Source of the DNA: Bifidobacterium panos
GTDB lineage: Bacteria; Actinomycetota; Actinomycetes; Actinomycetales; Bifidobacteriaceae
Reading direction: 5' to 3'
DNA length: 64,000 nucleotides
Assembly: GCF_012932445.1 (NCBI RefSeq)
Contig: NZ_JAAIIJ010000012.1
Location: forward strand, 1-64,000
Shown: piece by piece, positions 7,798-16,973 of the stretch
Layout of the letters: every line of letters starts with the position of its first letter
How positions within the stretch are numbered: position 1 is the first letter of the stretch
Translations under genes and position numbers: made by a program
The notes under the pieces: generated by a model
Told to the model about the DNA's origin: nothing
What the model saw: only the letters and a program-made list of their open reading frames with translations
Database searches by the model: none

Positions 7798-9072
7798 TCA
7801 GATGCCGAAACTCGCCGCGTTGTTGCCGTATTTATTGCGCACCGCGTCCATGGCGGCTTCGGCGTTGCGCAGACGGCTTGATGTTGTGGTTGCGTCCGGG
7901 CGGGCGGCCTCTTCCATCAGATCGGCCAGCGAGGGCTGAGTGGCGGTCGATGCCGCTTCGCTCAGGGAACTGGCGCTCATGCCGACGAGCCGGATGAGTT
8001 TGGGCAGCGGCACCCGCTCGTCCGCGTCGGGGCTCATGCCGAGCATGGTGCGCAACAGCTTCACGCACACCGGATACAGCGCGCTCGCCGCGTCCACCGA
8101 GCGCTCCAGCGTGCGCGAGCGGGTGCGATAGCTCAGGTCGGCGAACCGCAGCTTCACCGTCACCGTGCGCGCCACCATGCCGCGCCGCCGCAGCGATCGT
8201 GCCACTTCGTCGCACTCCTTGCGCAGGCGTTGAAGAATGGCCAGCTGATTCGTGGTGTCTTCAAGCAACGTCTCTTCGGAGCCGATGGATTTCTCCACGC
8301 GCGTCGGGGTGACGGGCCGCTCGTCCAGCCCGCGCGCCGCCAGCCACAGGCCGTGCGCGGCGGCGGTCGAACCGGTGGCCTGCGCCAGTTGCCGCTCGTC
8401 CAACTGCGCCAAGTCGGCCACCGAATCGATGCCCCACGCGTTGAGCCGCCGCTCCAAGCTCGGCCCGATCCCCGGAATGGCGCGCAACGGCATCATCTGC
8501 ACGAACTGAGCTTGCCGCGCCTTCGGAATCAGCAGCATGCCGTTCGGCTTGGCGTTTGTCGAAGCGATTTTCGCCACCAACTTGTTCGAGGCGATGCCCA
8601 CCGAGCAGGTCACGTTGAAGCGCGCCGCCACCTCGCGGCGAATCCACGCCCCGATCGCGCTCGGTGCTTTCCAGCGCAGCAGCGCGCCGGACACATCCAT
8701 ATAGCCCTCGTCAACCGACACCTGTTCCACTTGGTCGGTGATGGTGTGGAAGACGTCGGTCATAATGGCTTGCGAAACGGCGTGATAGTAGGGCATGTCC
8801 ACCGGCAGGAACGCAGCCGCGGGGCACAGTTGCCGCGCGCGGGCCGTGGGCATGGCCGAGTTGATGCCGAATGCCCGCGCCTCATAGCTCGCCGCGGACA
8901 CCACCGATCGCGCCCCCACGCCGATCACCACCGGCTTGCCTTTCAGCTCGGGGCGGCGCGCCACTTCCAGCGAGGCGTAGAAGGCGTCCATGTCGATATG
9001 CAGCACCGTGCAGCCGGTCTCGTCGTGCCCCCAATCGCGCTTGGCGGCTTGAAGTCTCGGTGCGGTGCTCAT
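7798..9072 (-). CDS. dinB: DNA polymerase IV (Y family)
   Basis: This is an error-prone translesion polymerase. The catalytic acidic motifs are visible: HIDMDAFYASLE near residue 25 and SVDEGYMDVSG near residue 120, with Asp-Glu intact although the common YSIDEA is VSVDEG here. A helix-hairpin-helix (AIPGIGPSLERRL) and a little-finger domain follow. It has 424 residues and no clear C-terminal clamp-binding motif that I can confirm. The start has no Shine-Dalgarno; TAGAAT lies 7 bases before the ATG, suggesting a leaderless transcript. Confidence 0.93.
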   Translation of the reverse strand: MSTAPRLQAAKRDWGHDETGCTVLHIDMDAFYASLEVARRPELKGKPVVIGVGARSVVSAASYEARAFGINSAMPTARARQLCPAAAFLPVDMPYYHAVSQAIMTDVFHTITDQVEQVSVDEGYMDVSGALLRWKAPSAIGAWIRREVAARFNVTCSVGIASNKLVAKIASTNAKPNGMLLIPKARQAQFVQMMPLRAIPGIGPSLERRLNAWGIDSVADLAQLDERQLAQATGSTAAAHGLWLAARGLDERPVTPTRVEKSIGSEETLLEDTTNQLAILQRLRKECDEVARSLRRRGMVARTVTVKLRFADLSYRTRSRTLERSVDAASALYPVCVKLLRTMLGMSPDADERVPLPKLIRLVGMSASSLSEAASTATQPSLADLMEEAARPDATTTSSRLRNAEAAMDAVRNKYGNNAASFGI

Positions 9073-9282
9073 GCCCTCTATTCTATGGCCGCGGCTTCGC
9101 CGTGAGATGAGTTTGATGTGCCACCTTCGGGGGAATGGCCCCTGAGTCGGGGTGGTGTCGCGACTTTGGCCCGGTGCTAAACACAGCGGGGTACACCAAC
9201 ATAAGGGACTCGCTTTCGCCGGTTCGTGAACTCATTTGTGGACGGCTGGCGTGGGCGCGTTTCTTCATAAGAAAGAGACAAG
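9073..9282. promoter_or_regulatory. Divergent promoter region between dinB and the coiled-coil surface protein
   Basis: The dinB -10 box (TAGAAT on the minus strand) is at 9080-9085. On the plus strand GAAAGAGACAAG precedes the ATG at 9283. The inverted repeats GGGGGAATGGCCCC (9128-9141) and GGTGTC...GTACACC are visible, but I cannot assign an operator. Confidence 0.35.
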
Positions 9283-11448
9283 ATGAAAATCCTCAACAAG
9301 AAATGCGGTATCGTTTGGGGCGCGGCGCTTGCTGCGACGGCTGTGGCGACGACCGCTTTCCTTTGTCCCGTGTCCGCGCCGGCTTCCGCCGCGGAAGAGC
9401 CGGCTTTCGGCGACCTTAAAGTCAGCTACACCCACGGTCCGTATCAGAAACTTAAGTCGAAGAATGAATCGCGGTGGAAGGATATTGAGGTTCAACATCT
9501 TTATCTATCGACTCAGGCGAAAACGCCTTCTGAACAAAGTGGTGCCAGTGGCTGGGGCAAACATCACATATGGGATTCATCAAAGGATCTGTATGGTCTT
9601 TCGGGAGTCAAACTGACCGTGCTCCCCATTTCAGCTGAAGCAAACGGAGGCACTCCGAGACGTCAAATCTTGATTGATAGAGGTTGTAATGACCCATCAA
9701 TATGTACGTTGGTCGGGACTAAAGATGGCGGCGAGACCTATGATCTTTTGGCGTCATATGTAACCGGTGCAACTGATACTCAGTCAGGTAAAACAACCGA
9801 TCCGCTTATAGCTGAGGGTCTGCCGGTCACTCTTCAGGATCATTTCTATGAGTTTGCGCGTTCCAAAGATCCCAAGTCACCCGCCTTTGTTGATGCATCG
9901 CAGGTGCGAGACAAGCGGAATGATCCTCTGGGCCTGTTGTCGCTATTGGGAGTGACTCTCAACGATTGGAAGAAGGGGTTCTCTGAGCAGAACAAGAGCG
10001 ATGCGAAAGCAGTGGCGGCTTCGGATCTGAAAGTGCTGATCACAAAAGTTGGCGATACGGCGACCGTGAGACATGATGATGTGGCGGCTAATGGCTTCTA
10101 TACAGGCAAAACCGACGTATACCGGGTCACGTTGGAGGCCGATAGCAGCGCCGATAAAGGTAAGAATGTGCCATTCGGCAGCCATGCTTCGCTGACCATG
10201 ACGGCGGTGGTGGGCAATCCGCGGGAGGCCGCGCGCAAGGCGCTCTGGGGGAAGTTCAAGCAGGTGCAGGACGCGATCAAGAGCAAACTGAACTTGTCGG
10301 CTGGAGAGCGTGACGCTCTGGAGAACGAGGCTCGCAGTAAGGCCGAAGAAGCGGACGAAGCAGTTAAAGGGGCCGACTTCACGAACATCGAGAAGGAGAA
10401 GACCAAGGGAGTCAAGAACCTGGAGGACGTGGCGATCAAGGCGCAGTCGGCTGATACCGAAGCCGCCGCCAAGATTGCCGATTTGGACAAGGCGAAGGAG
10501 CAGGCCGCCAAGCAAGTCAAGGACGCGCAGGAGAAAGCCAGGGGCGTCGTTACCGGGTTGGAAGACCTGGGCGAATCGGAACGCGCCACCCGCCTTAAGG
10601 AAATCGACGAGAAGGCGACGAGCGCGCTGGAGGCGATTAACCGAGCCACCACCAGCGCCGAGGCGTACAAGCACGCCGCCGAGGGCACAAAGGGCATCGA
10701 CGATCTCCTGCTGTTCATCCTCAAGACTTGGGGCAAGGCGGTGGTGCTCGTCTATGGCGGCGAGAACGGCCAGCCGCGCAAGAGCCTGAACGCTTTGCTG
10801 AAGCCTGAAGGTGGTTTGACGCAGCCGCAGATCGACGAATATATCGAGCGGATTCAGATGGTGGTGGATGGTGCCACGCGCAACGGCGGGTCGATAGATC
10901 TGGCCACGAGCGTGCATGATGTCTTCGAAGCGGTCAAGCAAGCCAAGAGCGGCATTGACGGCATCGTGGCCGAGGCGCAACAAGCCAGCCGCGACGCGCT
11001 GAAGGCCCTTGAGCAAGCCAAGGCTAAAGCTGAGGCCGAGTTGCAGCAGATTGCCGACGCCGCCAAGGATAAGGTTTCGAAGATCGCGGGTGCTGGGCAG
11101 AGCGAGATGGATGCGGCCAACGCCAAGATTGACGAGGCATTGAAGACGGCACTGACTGCGGTGGCCCAAGCTGACACGGTGGAGGGTGTGCGCAAGGCCG
11201 TGAACGATGGCAGGGACGCGATTGAGAAGATCCTGACGGATCTGGAGAACATGGCCAAGAAGCACCGCAAGCCTGCCCCGGATAAGCCCGCAAAGGACAA
11301 GCCCGCAGCGGATAAGGGCAAGCCCACGGCGGACAAACCTGCGGCTCTGGCGGCCACGGGTGTCGCGGTCGGCGACATGGCGCTGCTCGTCGCGCTGCTG
11401 GCCATGCTGGCGGCGGTCGGCGCGGCTATGACCCGTCGTCGGCGCTGA
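9283..11448 (+). CDS. Exported coiled-coil surface protein with DUF1542-like repeats and LAATG sorting signal
   Basis: A 721-residue secreted protein. The signal peptide ends near VSAPASA-AEE (about residue 37). Residues 38-330 have no family I recognise and are coded by relatively AT-rich DNA. From about 330 to 480 and 540 to 650 it is Lys/Glu/Ala-rich coiled coil; the segment LSESERATRLKEIDEKAT-like (about 425-470) matches the DUF1542 pattern of surface proteins of Gram-positive cocci. Lys/Pro repeats precede LAATG (689-693), a membrane segment and TRRRR. It is probably cell-wall anchored by a LAxTG-type sortase. The ligand is unknown. Confidence 0.75.
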   Translation: MKILNKKCGIVWGAALAATAVATTAFLCPVSAPASAAEEPAFGDLKVSYTHGPYQKLKSKNESRWKDIEVQHLYLSTQAKTPSEQSGASGWGKHHIWDSSKDLYGLSGVKLTVLPISAEANGGTPRRQILIDRGCNDPSICTLVGTKDGGETYDLLASYVTGATDTQSGKTTDPLIAEGLPVTLQDHFYEFARSKDPKSPAFVDASQVRDKRNDPLGLLSLLGVTLNDWKKGFSEQNKSDAKAVAASDLKVLITKVGDTATVRHDDVAANGFYTGKTDVYRVTLEADSSADKGKNVPFGSHASLTMTAVVGNPREAARKALWGKFKQVQDAIKSKLNLSAGERDALENEARSKAEEADEAVKGADFTNIEKEKTKGVKNLEDVAIKAQSADTEAAAKIADLDKAKEQAAKQVKDAQEKARGVVTGLEDLGESERATRLKEIDEKATSALEAINRATTSAEAYKHAAEGTKGIDDLLLFILKTWGKAVVLVYGGENGQPRKSLNALLKPEGGLTQPQIDEYIERIQMVVDGATRNGGSIDLATSVHDVFEAVKQAKSGIDGIVAEAQQASRDALKALEQAKAKAEAELQQIADAAKDKVSKIAGAGQSEMDAANAKIDEALKTALTAVAQADTVEGVRKAVNDGRDAIEKILTDLENMAKKHRKPAPDKPAKDKPAADKGKPTADKPAALAATGVAVGDMALLVALLAMLAAVGAAMTRRRR

Positions 11449-11468
11449 CGTTCCGCTGACGCACGAGT

Positions 11469-11501
11469 GAGGGGCGACCGGTGTGATGCCGGCCGCCCCT
11501 C
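11469..11501 (+). terminator. Terminator hairpin after the coiled-coil surface protein
   Basis: GAGGGGCG-A-CCGG pairs with CCGG-CGCCCCTC, 20 bases past the stop codon. There is no T run, only CATCTCAT. Confidence 0.5.
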
Positions 11502-11565
11502 ATCTCATGTCAATTCATCGTTCGGCATGCTCGCCGCGTTTATTGTGCAGCTGGCGGCGGATAGC

Positions 11566-11604
11566 AAAAAGGGTTTTCAGGCGATCCTGAAAACCCTTGT
11601 TTTC
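11566..11604 (-). terminator. Intrinsic terminator of tRNA-Ser
   Basis: Read on the minus strand, AAGGGTTTTCAGG pairs with CCTGAAAACCCTT and is followed by TTT. It starts 2 bases past the tRNA 3' end. Confidence 0.8.
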
Positions 11605-11605
11605 G

Positions 11606-11692
11606 CGGAGTCAGAGGGATTCGAACCCTCGAACCGCTTGCGCAGTTAACACCTTAGCAGGGTGCCCCTTTCGGCCGCTCAGGCATGACTCC
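11606..11692 (-). tRNA. tRNA-Ser (anticodon GCU)
   Basis: The minus strand folds into an 87-base class II tRNA. The acceptor stem pairs GGAGTCA with TGACTCC. There is an anticodon loop CTGCTAA with anticodon GCT, a long variable arm as in serine tRNAs and a T loop GGTTCGAATCC. The CCA end is not encoded. It reads AGC/AGU codons. Confidence 0.95.
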
Positions 11693-11863
11693 GATGCGCC
11701 TCGCGACGCAACAGCATATAACTGTACACCACCGGGCGGATTCAACCCGCCGAAGCCGCGCCCAATCGCCCACAAGACAAGCGCGCGCACCCAATGACGG
11801 GCAGTACTTTTAATGTGGATATATAAAACGCGAGTATTCAAAACACCCGAAAGCCAATACGAC

Positions 11864-12502
11864 ATGCGCACTATTCTCGATTCCGCCGCCACCCCGGCGC
11901 ACGCTTCCTTTGTGGAGAAAAAATCCGAGTTCATCGGTGATGCCGCGCATATCGACACGCTTGACGAGGCGCTCGCATTCGTCCAGACAATCCGCGACCA
12001 ACACCCCAAAGCGCGGCATGTGGCCTACGCGGCGGTGGTCGGCGGCTCGGACGGGCGCACGGCGGAACGCATGAGCGACGACGGCGAGCCCTCCGGCACA
12101 GCGGGCAAGCCGATCCTCGACGTGCTGCGCGCCAACGATCTGACCGACTGCGTGGTGGCCGTCACCCGCTATTTCGGCGGCATCCTGCTCGGTTCGGGCG
12201 GGCTGATTCGCGCGTATTCCACCGGCGCGTCCATTGCGCTCAAAGCCGCGAAACAGGCCGATATCGTGCCCTGCCGGCGTTATCAGATCACGCTGGACTA
12301 CTCGCAATTGGCGCGTTTTCAACAGTTGCTGGCCGGCGTTGATGGCGTGCAATCAGACGAAAGCTACACGGCGAATGTTGCGCTGGTGGCCACCGTTCCA
12401 TTGCCCAATACCGAGCGCTTTGAAGACAGCGTCCGCGAGGCTTTCAATGCGGCGCTCGTCCCCGAGCCGCTTGATACCGTCAATCGCGCCGTCGCGCGCT
12501 AG
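11864..12502 (+). CDS. YigZ/IMPACT family protein (UPF0029)
   Basis: Residues 20-130 show the family core: KSEFIG, HVAYAAV, SDDGEPSGTAGKPIL and VVAVTRYFGGILLGSGGLIRAY. A C-terminal ferredoxin-like domain follows. The biochemical role is unsettled; eukaryotic IMPACT regulates translation through GCN2. The frame extends up to an ATG at 11813, but a TATATAAAA promoter-like box at 11818-11827 lies inside that extension. I therefore prefer the ATG at 11864 (MRTILDSAA), giving 212 residues of typical length. Confidence 0.87.
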   Translation: MRTILDSAATPAHASFVEKKSEFIGDAAHIDTLDEALAFVQTIRDQHPKARHVAYAAVVGGSDGRTAERMSDDGEPSGTAGKPILDVLRANDLTDCVVAVTRYFGGILLGSGGLIRAYSTGASIALKAAKQADIVPCRRYQITLDYSQLARFQQLLAGVDGVQSDESYTANVALVATVPLPNTERFEDSVREAFNAALVPEPLDTVNRAVAR

Positions 12503-12526
12503 GCCCGGGCCGCTACACTGGTGCCT

Positions 12527-13150
12527 ATGAGCGAGGAAATCGACGAAACCCAGGCTCAGCAGTCGTTCGAGCCGCTGACCGCCACCTACGAGCATCTGCG
12601 CCACAGCGCCGATTCGGCGGAGCTGTCCGAATTTGCGCGCCGCCCCTTGCCCGACCGCGCCGATCAGGCCGCGTTCTCCCGCGCCACCGCACTGCTGGAA
12701 GCCGTGGCCGGCAACGCCCACACGCCGGTGGAAGATCGCGTGTTCCTGGCCGAATCCATGCCGTTTCCGAACATACTGGTCAAACTCGCCGAAGACTCGG
12801 AGCCGAGCGTGCGCAAAGCGGTGGCGGCCAACGAGGACGACAAGAACTGGCTGGTGGGGCGCCTGACGAAAGACCCGGTGCCCGAAGTGCGCGACACGGC
12901 TTTGCACAACAAACGCACCTCATGGAAAATGCGTCTCGAAGGCGCGCAGAACCCCGAAGTCGACGCGCAAACCTTGGCGTTTCTCGGCACGCTGGGCACC
13001 GAAATCGAATCAGACGCCCCGGCCGTGCTGTCTTCGATGGTGCGCCGCGCGGTGGCGCTCAACCCCAACACCGCGCCCGAAACGCTGTCCAAACTGGCGG
13101 ACGACCCTTCCGCGGAGGTGCGTCACGCCGTCGCCAAGCGGCAGCAATAG
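12527..13150 (+). CDS. HEAT/leucine-rich-variant-like repeat protein
   Basis: A 207-residue acidic helical protein made of short repeats of the type SEPSVRKAVAAN, PVPEVRDTALHN, VRRAVALNPNTAPETLSKLADDPSAEVRHAVA. These match the bacterial leucine-rich-repeat-variant/HEAT pattern, which usually acts as a protein-binding scaffold. No signal peptide or catalytic motif is visible. TACACT lies 7 bases before the ATG with no Shine-Dalgarno, so it is probably leaderless; the longer start (MPMSEE) would lie in the promoter spacer. The partner is unknown. Confidence 0.75.
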   Translation: MSEEIDETQAQQSFEPLTATYEHLRHSADSAELSEFARRPLPDRADQAAFSRATALLEAVAGNAHTPVEDRVFLAESMPFPNILVKLAEDSEPSVRKAVAANEDDKNWLVGRLTKDPVPEVRDTALHNKRTSWKMRLEGAQNPEVDAQTLAFLGTLGTEIESDAPAVLSSMVRRAVALNPNTAPETLSKLADDPSAEVRHAVAKRQQ

Positions 13151-13292
13151 TTGAGACATATAGCCGAGAGAAGAGATATAGAGTCGAGAGATATAGCCGA
13201 TACACACAGCTGAGACATATAACCGAGAGACATACAGTCGAGAGACACAACCGATACATATAGCCGATACATACAACCGAGAGACACGCATC
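13151..13292 (+). repeat. 13-bp-periodic tandem repeat upstream of malQ
   Basis: About ten imperfect copies of GAGACATATAGCC / GATACATACAACC run head to tail from the stop of the HEAT-like gene. They end about 50 bases before the malQ promoter. The tract is AT-rich compared with its surroundings. It could be a simple expansion or an array of regulator sites; I cannot tell which. Confidence 0.65.
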
Positions 13293-13355
13293 TCACCCGC
13301 GTCATTTCGCCACTTTTCACTCCTTACATCAGTCACATCACTACACTGGAACACT

Positions 13356-15524
13356 ATGAGTGAGCGAATGGAAAGCAGCGAGCGCCTGGCCCGCCCGCTG
13401 ATTCAACTGGCGAAATTGGCGGGCATCGCCACCAGCTATGTCGGCATGAGCCACGACTACCACGAAATCAACGACAATGTGCTGGTGGCCGTGCTGGCCG
13501 CCTTGGGCATTGACGCTTCGGGCGAAGGGGCCATCGAGCGGTCGATCAAACACATTCAGGACGAGCGGCACGCCCGCCTCGTCGCGCCCACGGTGCTGCA
13601 CCGCGTCGGCGAGGAAAGCCACGTGCCGGTCAACGTCGGCATGCTGGACATGCCCAGCGCCACCATCACGCTGGAAAACGGCGAGGCTTACGAACACACG
13701 CTCCTGCCGGACGCCGGCGACGGCTCGAAGGCCTATATGCTGAACGGCCAGTTCGTCAGCACCGCCTCGATCGTTATTCCCGCCGATCTGCCGGAGGGCT
13801 ACCACACGCTGCACGTCACGGTGGGCGAGCGCACCGAAGATGCCACGCTGATCAGCGCGCCGCCCCGCGTCGAGTTGCTTGACGAGATGCGCGAGGGGCG
13901 TTTGTGGGGTTGGATGGCGCAACTGTATTCGATTCGCTCCTCCGATTCGTGGGGCGTGGGCGATTTCGAGGATCTCGCCGTGCTGCTTGAGAACGCCAAG
14001 TCCAAGACGGGCGCCGATTTCACGCTGGTCAACCCGCTTCATGCCGGCGAACCGGTCTCCATGCTCACGCCGTCGCCTTACCTGCCGGTGGCGCGCGGCA
14101 TGGTGAACTTCACTTATATTCGCCCCGAGTCAATCGAGGAATATCAAACGCTCCCCGACGACACCCGCCGGCAAATCGAGCAGTTGCACGCCTCGGTGGA
14201 GCCGCTGAACGGCGACGCGCAGCTCATCGACCGCGACGCCATGTGGCAGGCGAAAATACAAGCCCTGTGGCTCATTTTCAAGGCCGACCGCACCGCCGAA
14301 CGCCAGCGCGAGTTCGAGGAGTTCTGCGCCCAGGTCGGTGAGGAGCTTGAGGCGTATGCCACCTGGTGCCTGTGCTACGACAAGTGGGGTGCGCCGAGTG
14401 AGGATGCGGACAACTGGGAGCAGCGCCTGGCCAAAGACAGCCCGGAAGTGATGGGGTTGCGGCAGCAATTCCCCGATACATTGGAGTTTTATCACTGGCT
14501 TGAGTGGGTCGCCTCCGAGCAGCTTGACCGTGCGCAAAGCCGCGCGAAGGCCGCCGGCATGCGCATCGGCATCATGGCCGATATGGCCGTCGGGGTTCAT
14601 CCGCTCGGCTCCGAAGCATGGTGGTATCCCGAGCGCTTTGCCAAAGGCGCGACGGTGGGCGCCCCGCCCGACATGTTCAACCAACAGGGGCAAGATTGGA
14701 GCCAGCCGCCGTTCAATCCCATCGCGCTCGAGCGCACTGGCTATAAGGCATATCGCGATTTGGTGCACAACATGTTCGCCCACGCCGGCGCGGTGCGTAT
14801 CGACCATATTCTCGGTCTGTTCCGCCTGTGGTGGGTGCCGGCTGGCTTGAAACCCATCGACGGCGCGTATGTGCATTACGATTCCGAAGTGATGCTGGGT
14901 ATTCTCGCGCTGGAAGCTTCGCGTGCGGACGGCGTGGTGGTCGGTGAGGACTTGGGTGTGGTGCCTGATTATGTGGCCGATTCGCTCTCCTCGCACGGCT
15001 TGCTTGGGTGCGCCGTCGAGTGGTTCGAGCAGAAGGATGGCATGTTCCGCGCGCCGGCCGATTGGCGCGAATACGCGCTCGCTTCGGTGAATACGCACGA
15101 TTTGCCGCCGGCTGCGGGCTATTTGGAACTTGAGCATGTCAAGTTGCGCGAGCGGTTGGGGTTGCTGGAAGGGCCGAAGGAGGTCTTCGAGCGTTCCGCG
15201 ATGGCCGAGCAGGACGCGATGATCGAGATGCTCGTCGAACATGGGTATCTTGACGCCGAACTCGCCCGGGATCGCAAGGCCAACCAAACCGAGATCGTGA
15301 TGGCGCAATACCGCGCTCTGCAGGATTCGCCGTGCAAGCTGCTCGCCGCCTCGATTACCGACGCGGTGGGCGAAAAGCGCGCCCAGAACCAACCGGGCAC
15401 GAATAACGAATACCCGAACTGGCGCATCCCGCTCGCCGACGCGCGAGGCCAAGTCGTCACGCTCGACACCCTCTTCGACCGCGTCGATGTGCGCAACATC
15501 GCGACAATAATGCGCACCAAATAA
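13356..15524 (+). CDS. malQ: 4-alpha-glucanotransferase (amylomaltase, GH77)
   Basis: It transfers alpha-1,4-glucan chains during maltodextrin and glycogen use. At 722 residues it is the long actinobacterial form with an N-terminal extension of about 160 residues. GH77 landmarks are WGVGDFEDL (about 193), NPLHAGEP, VRIDHILGLFRLWW with the nucleophile Asp (about 480), GEDLGVVP with the acid/base Glu (about 529) and NTHDLPP (about 577). TACACT is 8 bases before the ATG and no Shine-Dalgarno is present, again leaderless style. A second Met (MESSERL) is 4 codons in. Confidence 0.95.
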   Translation: MSERMESSERLARPLIQLAKLAGIATSYVGMSHDYHEINDNVLVAVLAALGIDASGEGAIERSIKHIQDERHARLVAPTVLHRVGEESHVPVNVGMLDMPSATITLENGEAYEHTLLPDAGDGSKAYMLNGQFVSTASIVIPADLPEGYHTLHVTVGERTEDATLISAPPRVELLDEMREGRLWGWMAQLYSIRSSDSWGVGDFEDLAVLLENAKSKTGADFTLVNPLHAGEPVSMLTPSPYLPVARGMVNFTYIRPESIEEYQTLPDDTRRQIEQLHASVEPLNGDAQLIDRDAMWQAKIQALWLIFKADRTAERQREFEEFCAQVGEELEAYATWCLCYDKWGAPSEDADNWEQRLAKDSPEVMGLRQQFPDTLEFYHWLEWVASEQLDRAQSRAKAAGMRIGIMADMAVGVHPLGSEAWWYPERFAKGATVGAPPDMFNQQGQDWSQPPFNPIALERTGYKAYRDLVHNMFAHAGAVRIDHILGLFRLWWVPAGLKPIDGAYVHYDSEVMLGILALEASRADGVVVGEDLGVVPDYVADSLSSHGLLGCAVEWFEQKDGMFRAPADWREYALASVNTHDLPPAAGYLELEHVKLRERLGLLEGPKEVFERSAMAEQDAMIEMLVEHGYLDAELARDRKANQTEIVMAQYRALQDSPCKLLAASITDAVGEKRAQNQPGTNNEYPNWRIPLADARGQVVTLDTLFDRVDVRNIATIMRTK

Positions 15525-15556
15525 CCTCCCCTCCCTCACCCATTCCCCTCCCAGTT

Positions 15557-15644
15557 CCCATGGCGCGGTGTTTTTCCCATGGCGCGGTGTTAAAAAACGT
15601 TGGAAAATAGCCAATACCGCGCCATGGAAACACCGCGCCATGGG
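15557..15644. repeat. 88-bp double-palindrome repeat (copy 1)
   Basis: Two copies of CCATGGCGCGGTGTT at the left end are mirrored by two inverted copies at the right end. The core AAAAACGTTGGAAAATAGCC lies between them. A copy of exactly the same length, in the opposite orientation, is at 63607-63694. It looks like a REP/BIME-type or MITE-like intergenic element and may act as a terminator for malQ. Confidence 0.75.
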
Positions 15645-15846
15645 AACCGGGGCGTATGTCAGTAGCGGGCGATATGCTCGTGAGCTGTTGTGTTTCCCTA
15701 AGGGGTCCTTCAAAGCGCTTTCCCACTCGCAACCGAGGACTTTCAGGGAGCCCACGGATAATGAGGCCAGCGTCTTGCGGTGCGCCCTAACCAAGCGCGC
15801 GCAGGGATGAGGGCCCGGAACACAATACGAAGAAAAGGTAAAAACA
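15645..15846 (+). promoter_or_regulatory. rplM-rpsI 5' region
   Basis: No gene is present. Several small inverted repeats occur, such as TCCCTAAGGGG near 15694 and CCTAACCAAGCGCGCGCAGGG near 15786, so an autoregulatory ribosomal-protein leader is possible but not shown. AAAAGG lies 8 bases before the GTG start. Confidence 0.3.
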
Positions 15847-16296
15847 GTGAAGACTTTCACTCCGAAGCCCGCGGATCTGAGCCACGAGTGGTACATCGTC
15901 GATGCCACCGATGTGGTGCTCGGTCGTCTTGCAACCCAAGTTGCGACCCTGTTGCGCGGCAAGAACAAGCCGACATTCGCCCCCCACGCCGATTCCGGCA
16001 ATCACGTCATCGTGATCAATGCCGCCAAGGTGGCGCTCACGGGCAATAAGATGGGCAAGGAACTCTATATGCACTCCGGTCGTCCGGGTGGCCTGCGTCG
16101 CGACACTTACGCTCAGCTGCTCGCCAACAACCCCGAGCGCATCATCACCAGCGCCGTCAAGGGCATGCTGCCGAAGAACAAGCTCGCCAAGGTGCAGCTT
16201 GATCGTCTGCACGTCTTCGCCGGCGAAGAGCACCCGCACACCCCGCAGAAGCCGCAGGTCTTTGAGATCACGCAGGTTTCTCAGCAGGCCAAGTGA
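15847..16296 (+). CDS. rplM: 50S ribosomal protein L13
   Basis: This is a large-subunit protein of 149 residues, the normal length. The L13 signature is visible in [43 protein letters not shown] and KGMLPKNKL. The start is GTG. The stop is followed after 20 bases by rpsI, forming the usual rplM-rpsI operon. Confidence 0.98.
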   Translation: MKTFTPKPADLSHEWYIVDATDVVLGRLATQVATLLRGKNKPTFAPHADSGNHVIVINAAKVALTGNKMGKELYMHSGRPGGLRRDTYAQLLANNPERIITSAVKGMLPKNKLAKVQLDRLHVFAGEEHPHTPQKPQVFEITQVSQQAK

Positions 16297-16316
16297 ACCG
16301 AAGGGAGATAGAAAAC

Positions 16317-16808
16317 ATGGCTGAAAACACCAAGAACTCCGCGGTTCAGGAAACCGAAGAGGAACTCACCAACTACACCACCGAGACCAACGCCGGCGCC
16401 GGCACGGGCACTTCCGCCATCGAGCCGGGCTATGGCACCGGCCGCCGCAAGGAAGCCGTCGCCCGCGTGCGTCTGGTTCCCGGTTCCGGCAAGTGGACCA
16501 TCAACGGCCGCACTCTGGAGGAGTATTTCCCCTCCAAGCTGCTGCAGCGTGAGGTCAACTCCCCGATCGTGCTGTTGAAGCTCGAAGGCAAGTTCGACGC
16601 CATCGTGCTCGTCGACGGCGGCGGCACCACCGGCCAGGCCGGCGCCATCCGTCTCGGCGTGGCTCGCGCGCTCAACGCCATCGACCGCGACGCCAACCGC
16701 GCTGCCCTGAAGAAGGCTGGCTTCCTGACCCGCGACGCCCGCGTCGTGGAGCGCAAGAAGGCCGGTCTGCACAAGGCTCGTCGCGCGCCGCAGTTCTCCA
16801 AGCGCTGA
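16317..16808 (+). CDS. rpsI: 30S ribosomal protein S9
   Basis: A 163-residue S9 protein with an acidic N-terminal extension of about 38 residues. The conserved body then begins at [17 protein letters not shown] and ends with the decoding-site tail [10 protein letters not shown] chose ATG 16317 (MAENTKNS), preceded by AAGGGAGA, over the ORF start at 16293 that overlaps rplM. Confidence 0.98.
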   Translation: MAENTKNSAVQETEEELTNYTTETNAGAGTGTSAIEPGYGTGRRKEAVARVRLVPGSGKWTINGRTLEEYFPSKLLQREVNSPIVLLKLEGKFDAIVLVDGGGTTGQAGAIRLGVARALNAIDRDANRAALKKAGFLTRDARVVERKKAGLHKARRAPQFSKR

Positions 16809-16834
16809 TTTTCGCCGCTTAACTGGCGGTTATC

Positions 16835-16872
16835 GAAACCCCGTCGTTGCTTGTTGCAGCGGCGGGGTTTTG
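16835..16872 (+). terminator. Terminator of rplM-rpsI
   Basis: AAACCCCGTCGTTGC pairs with GCAGCGGCGGGGTTTT, 26 bases after the rpsI stop. Confidence 0.85.
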
Positions 16873-16973
16873 CTATGCGCGAATACCACATCCGTGCGCC
16901 ACGCTCTGTTTGGCCAATCCACCATTGTCTGCGCGCCAATCTGCGCAATGCGGGGGTCTTAAACGCGACTAGT

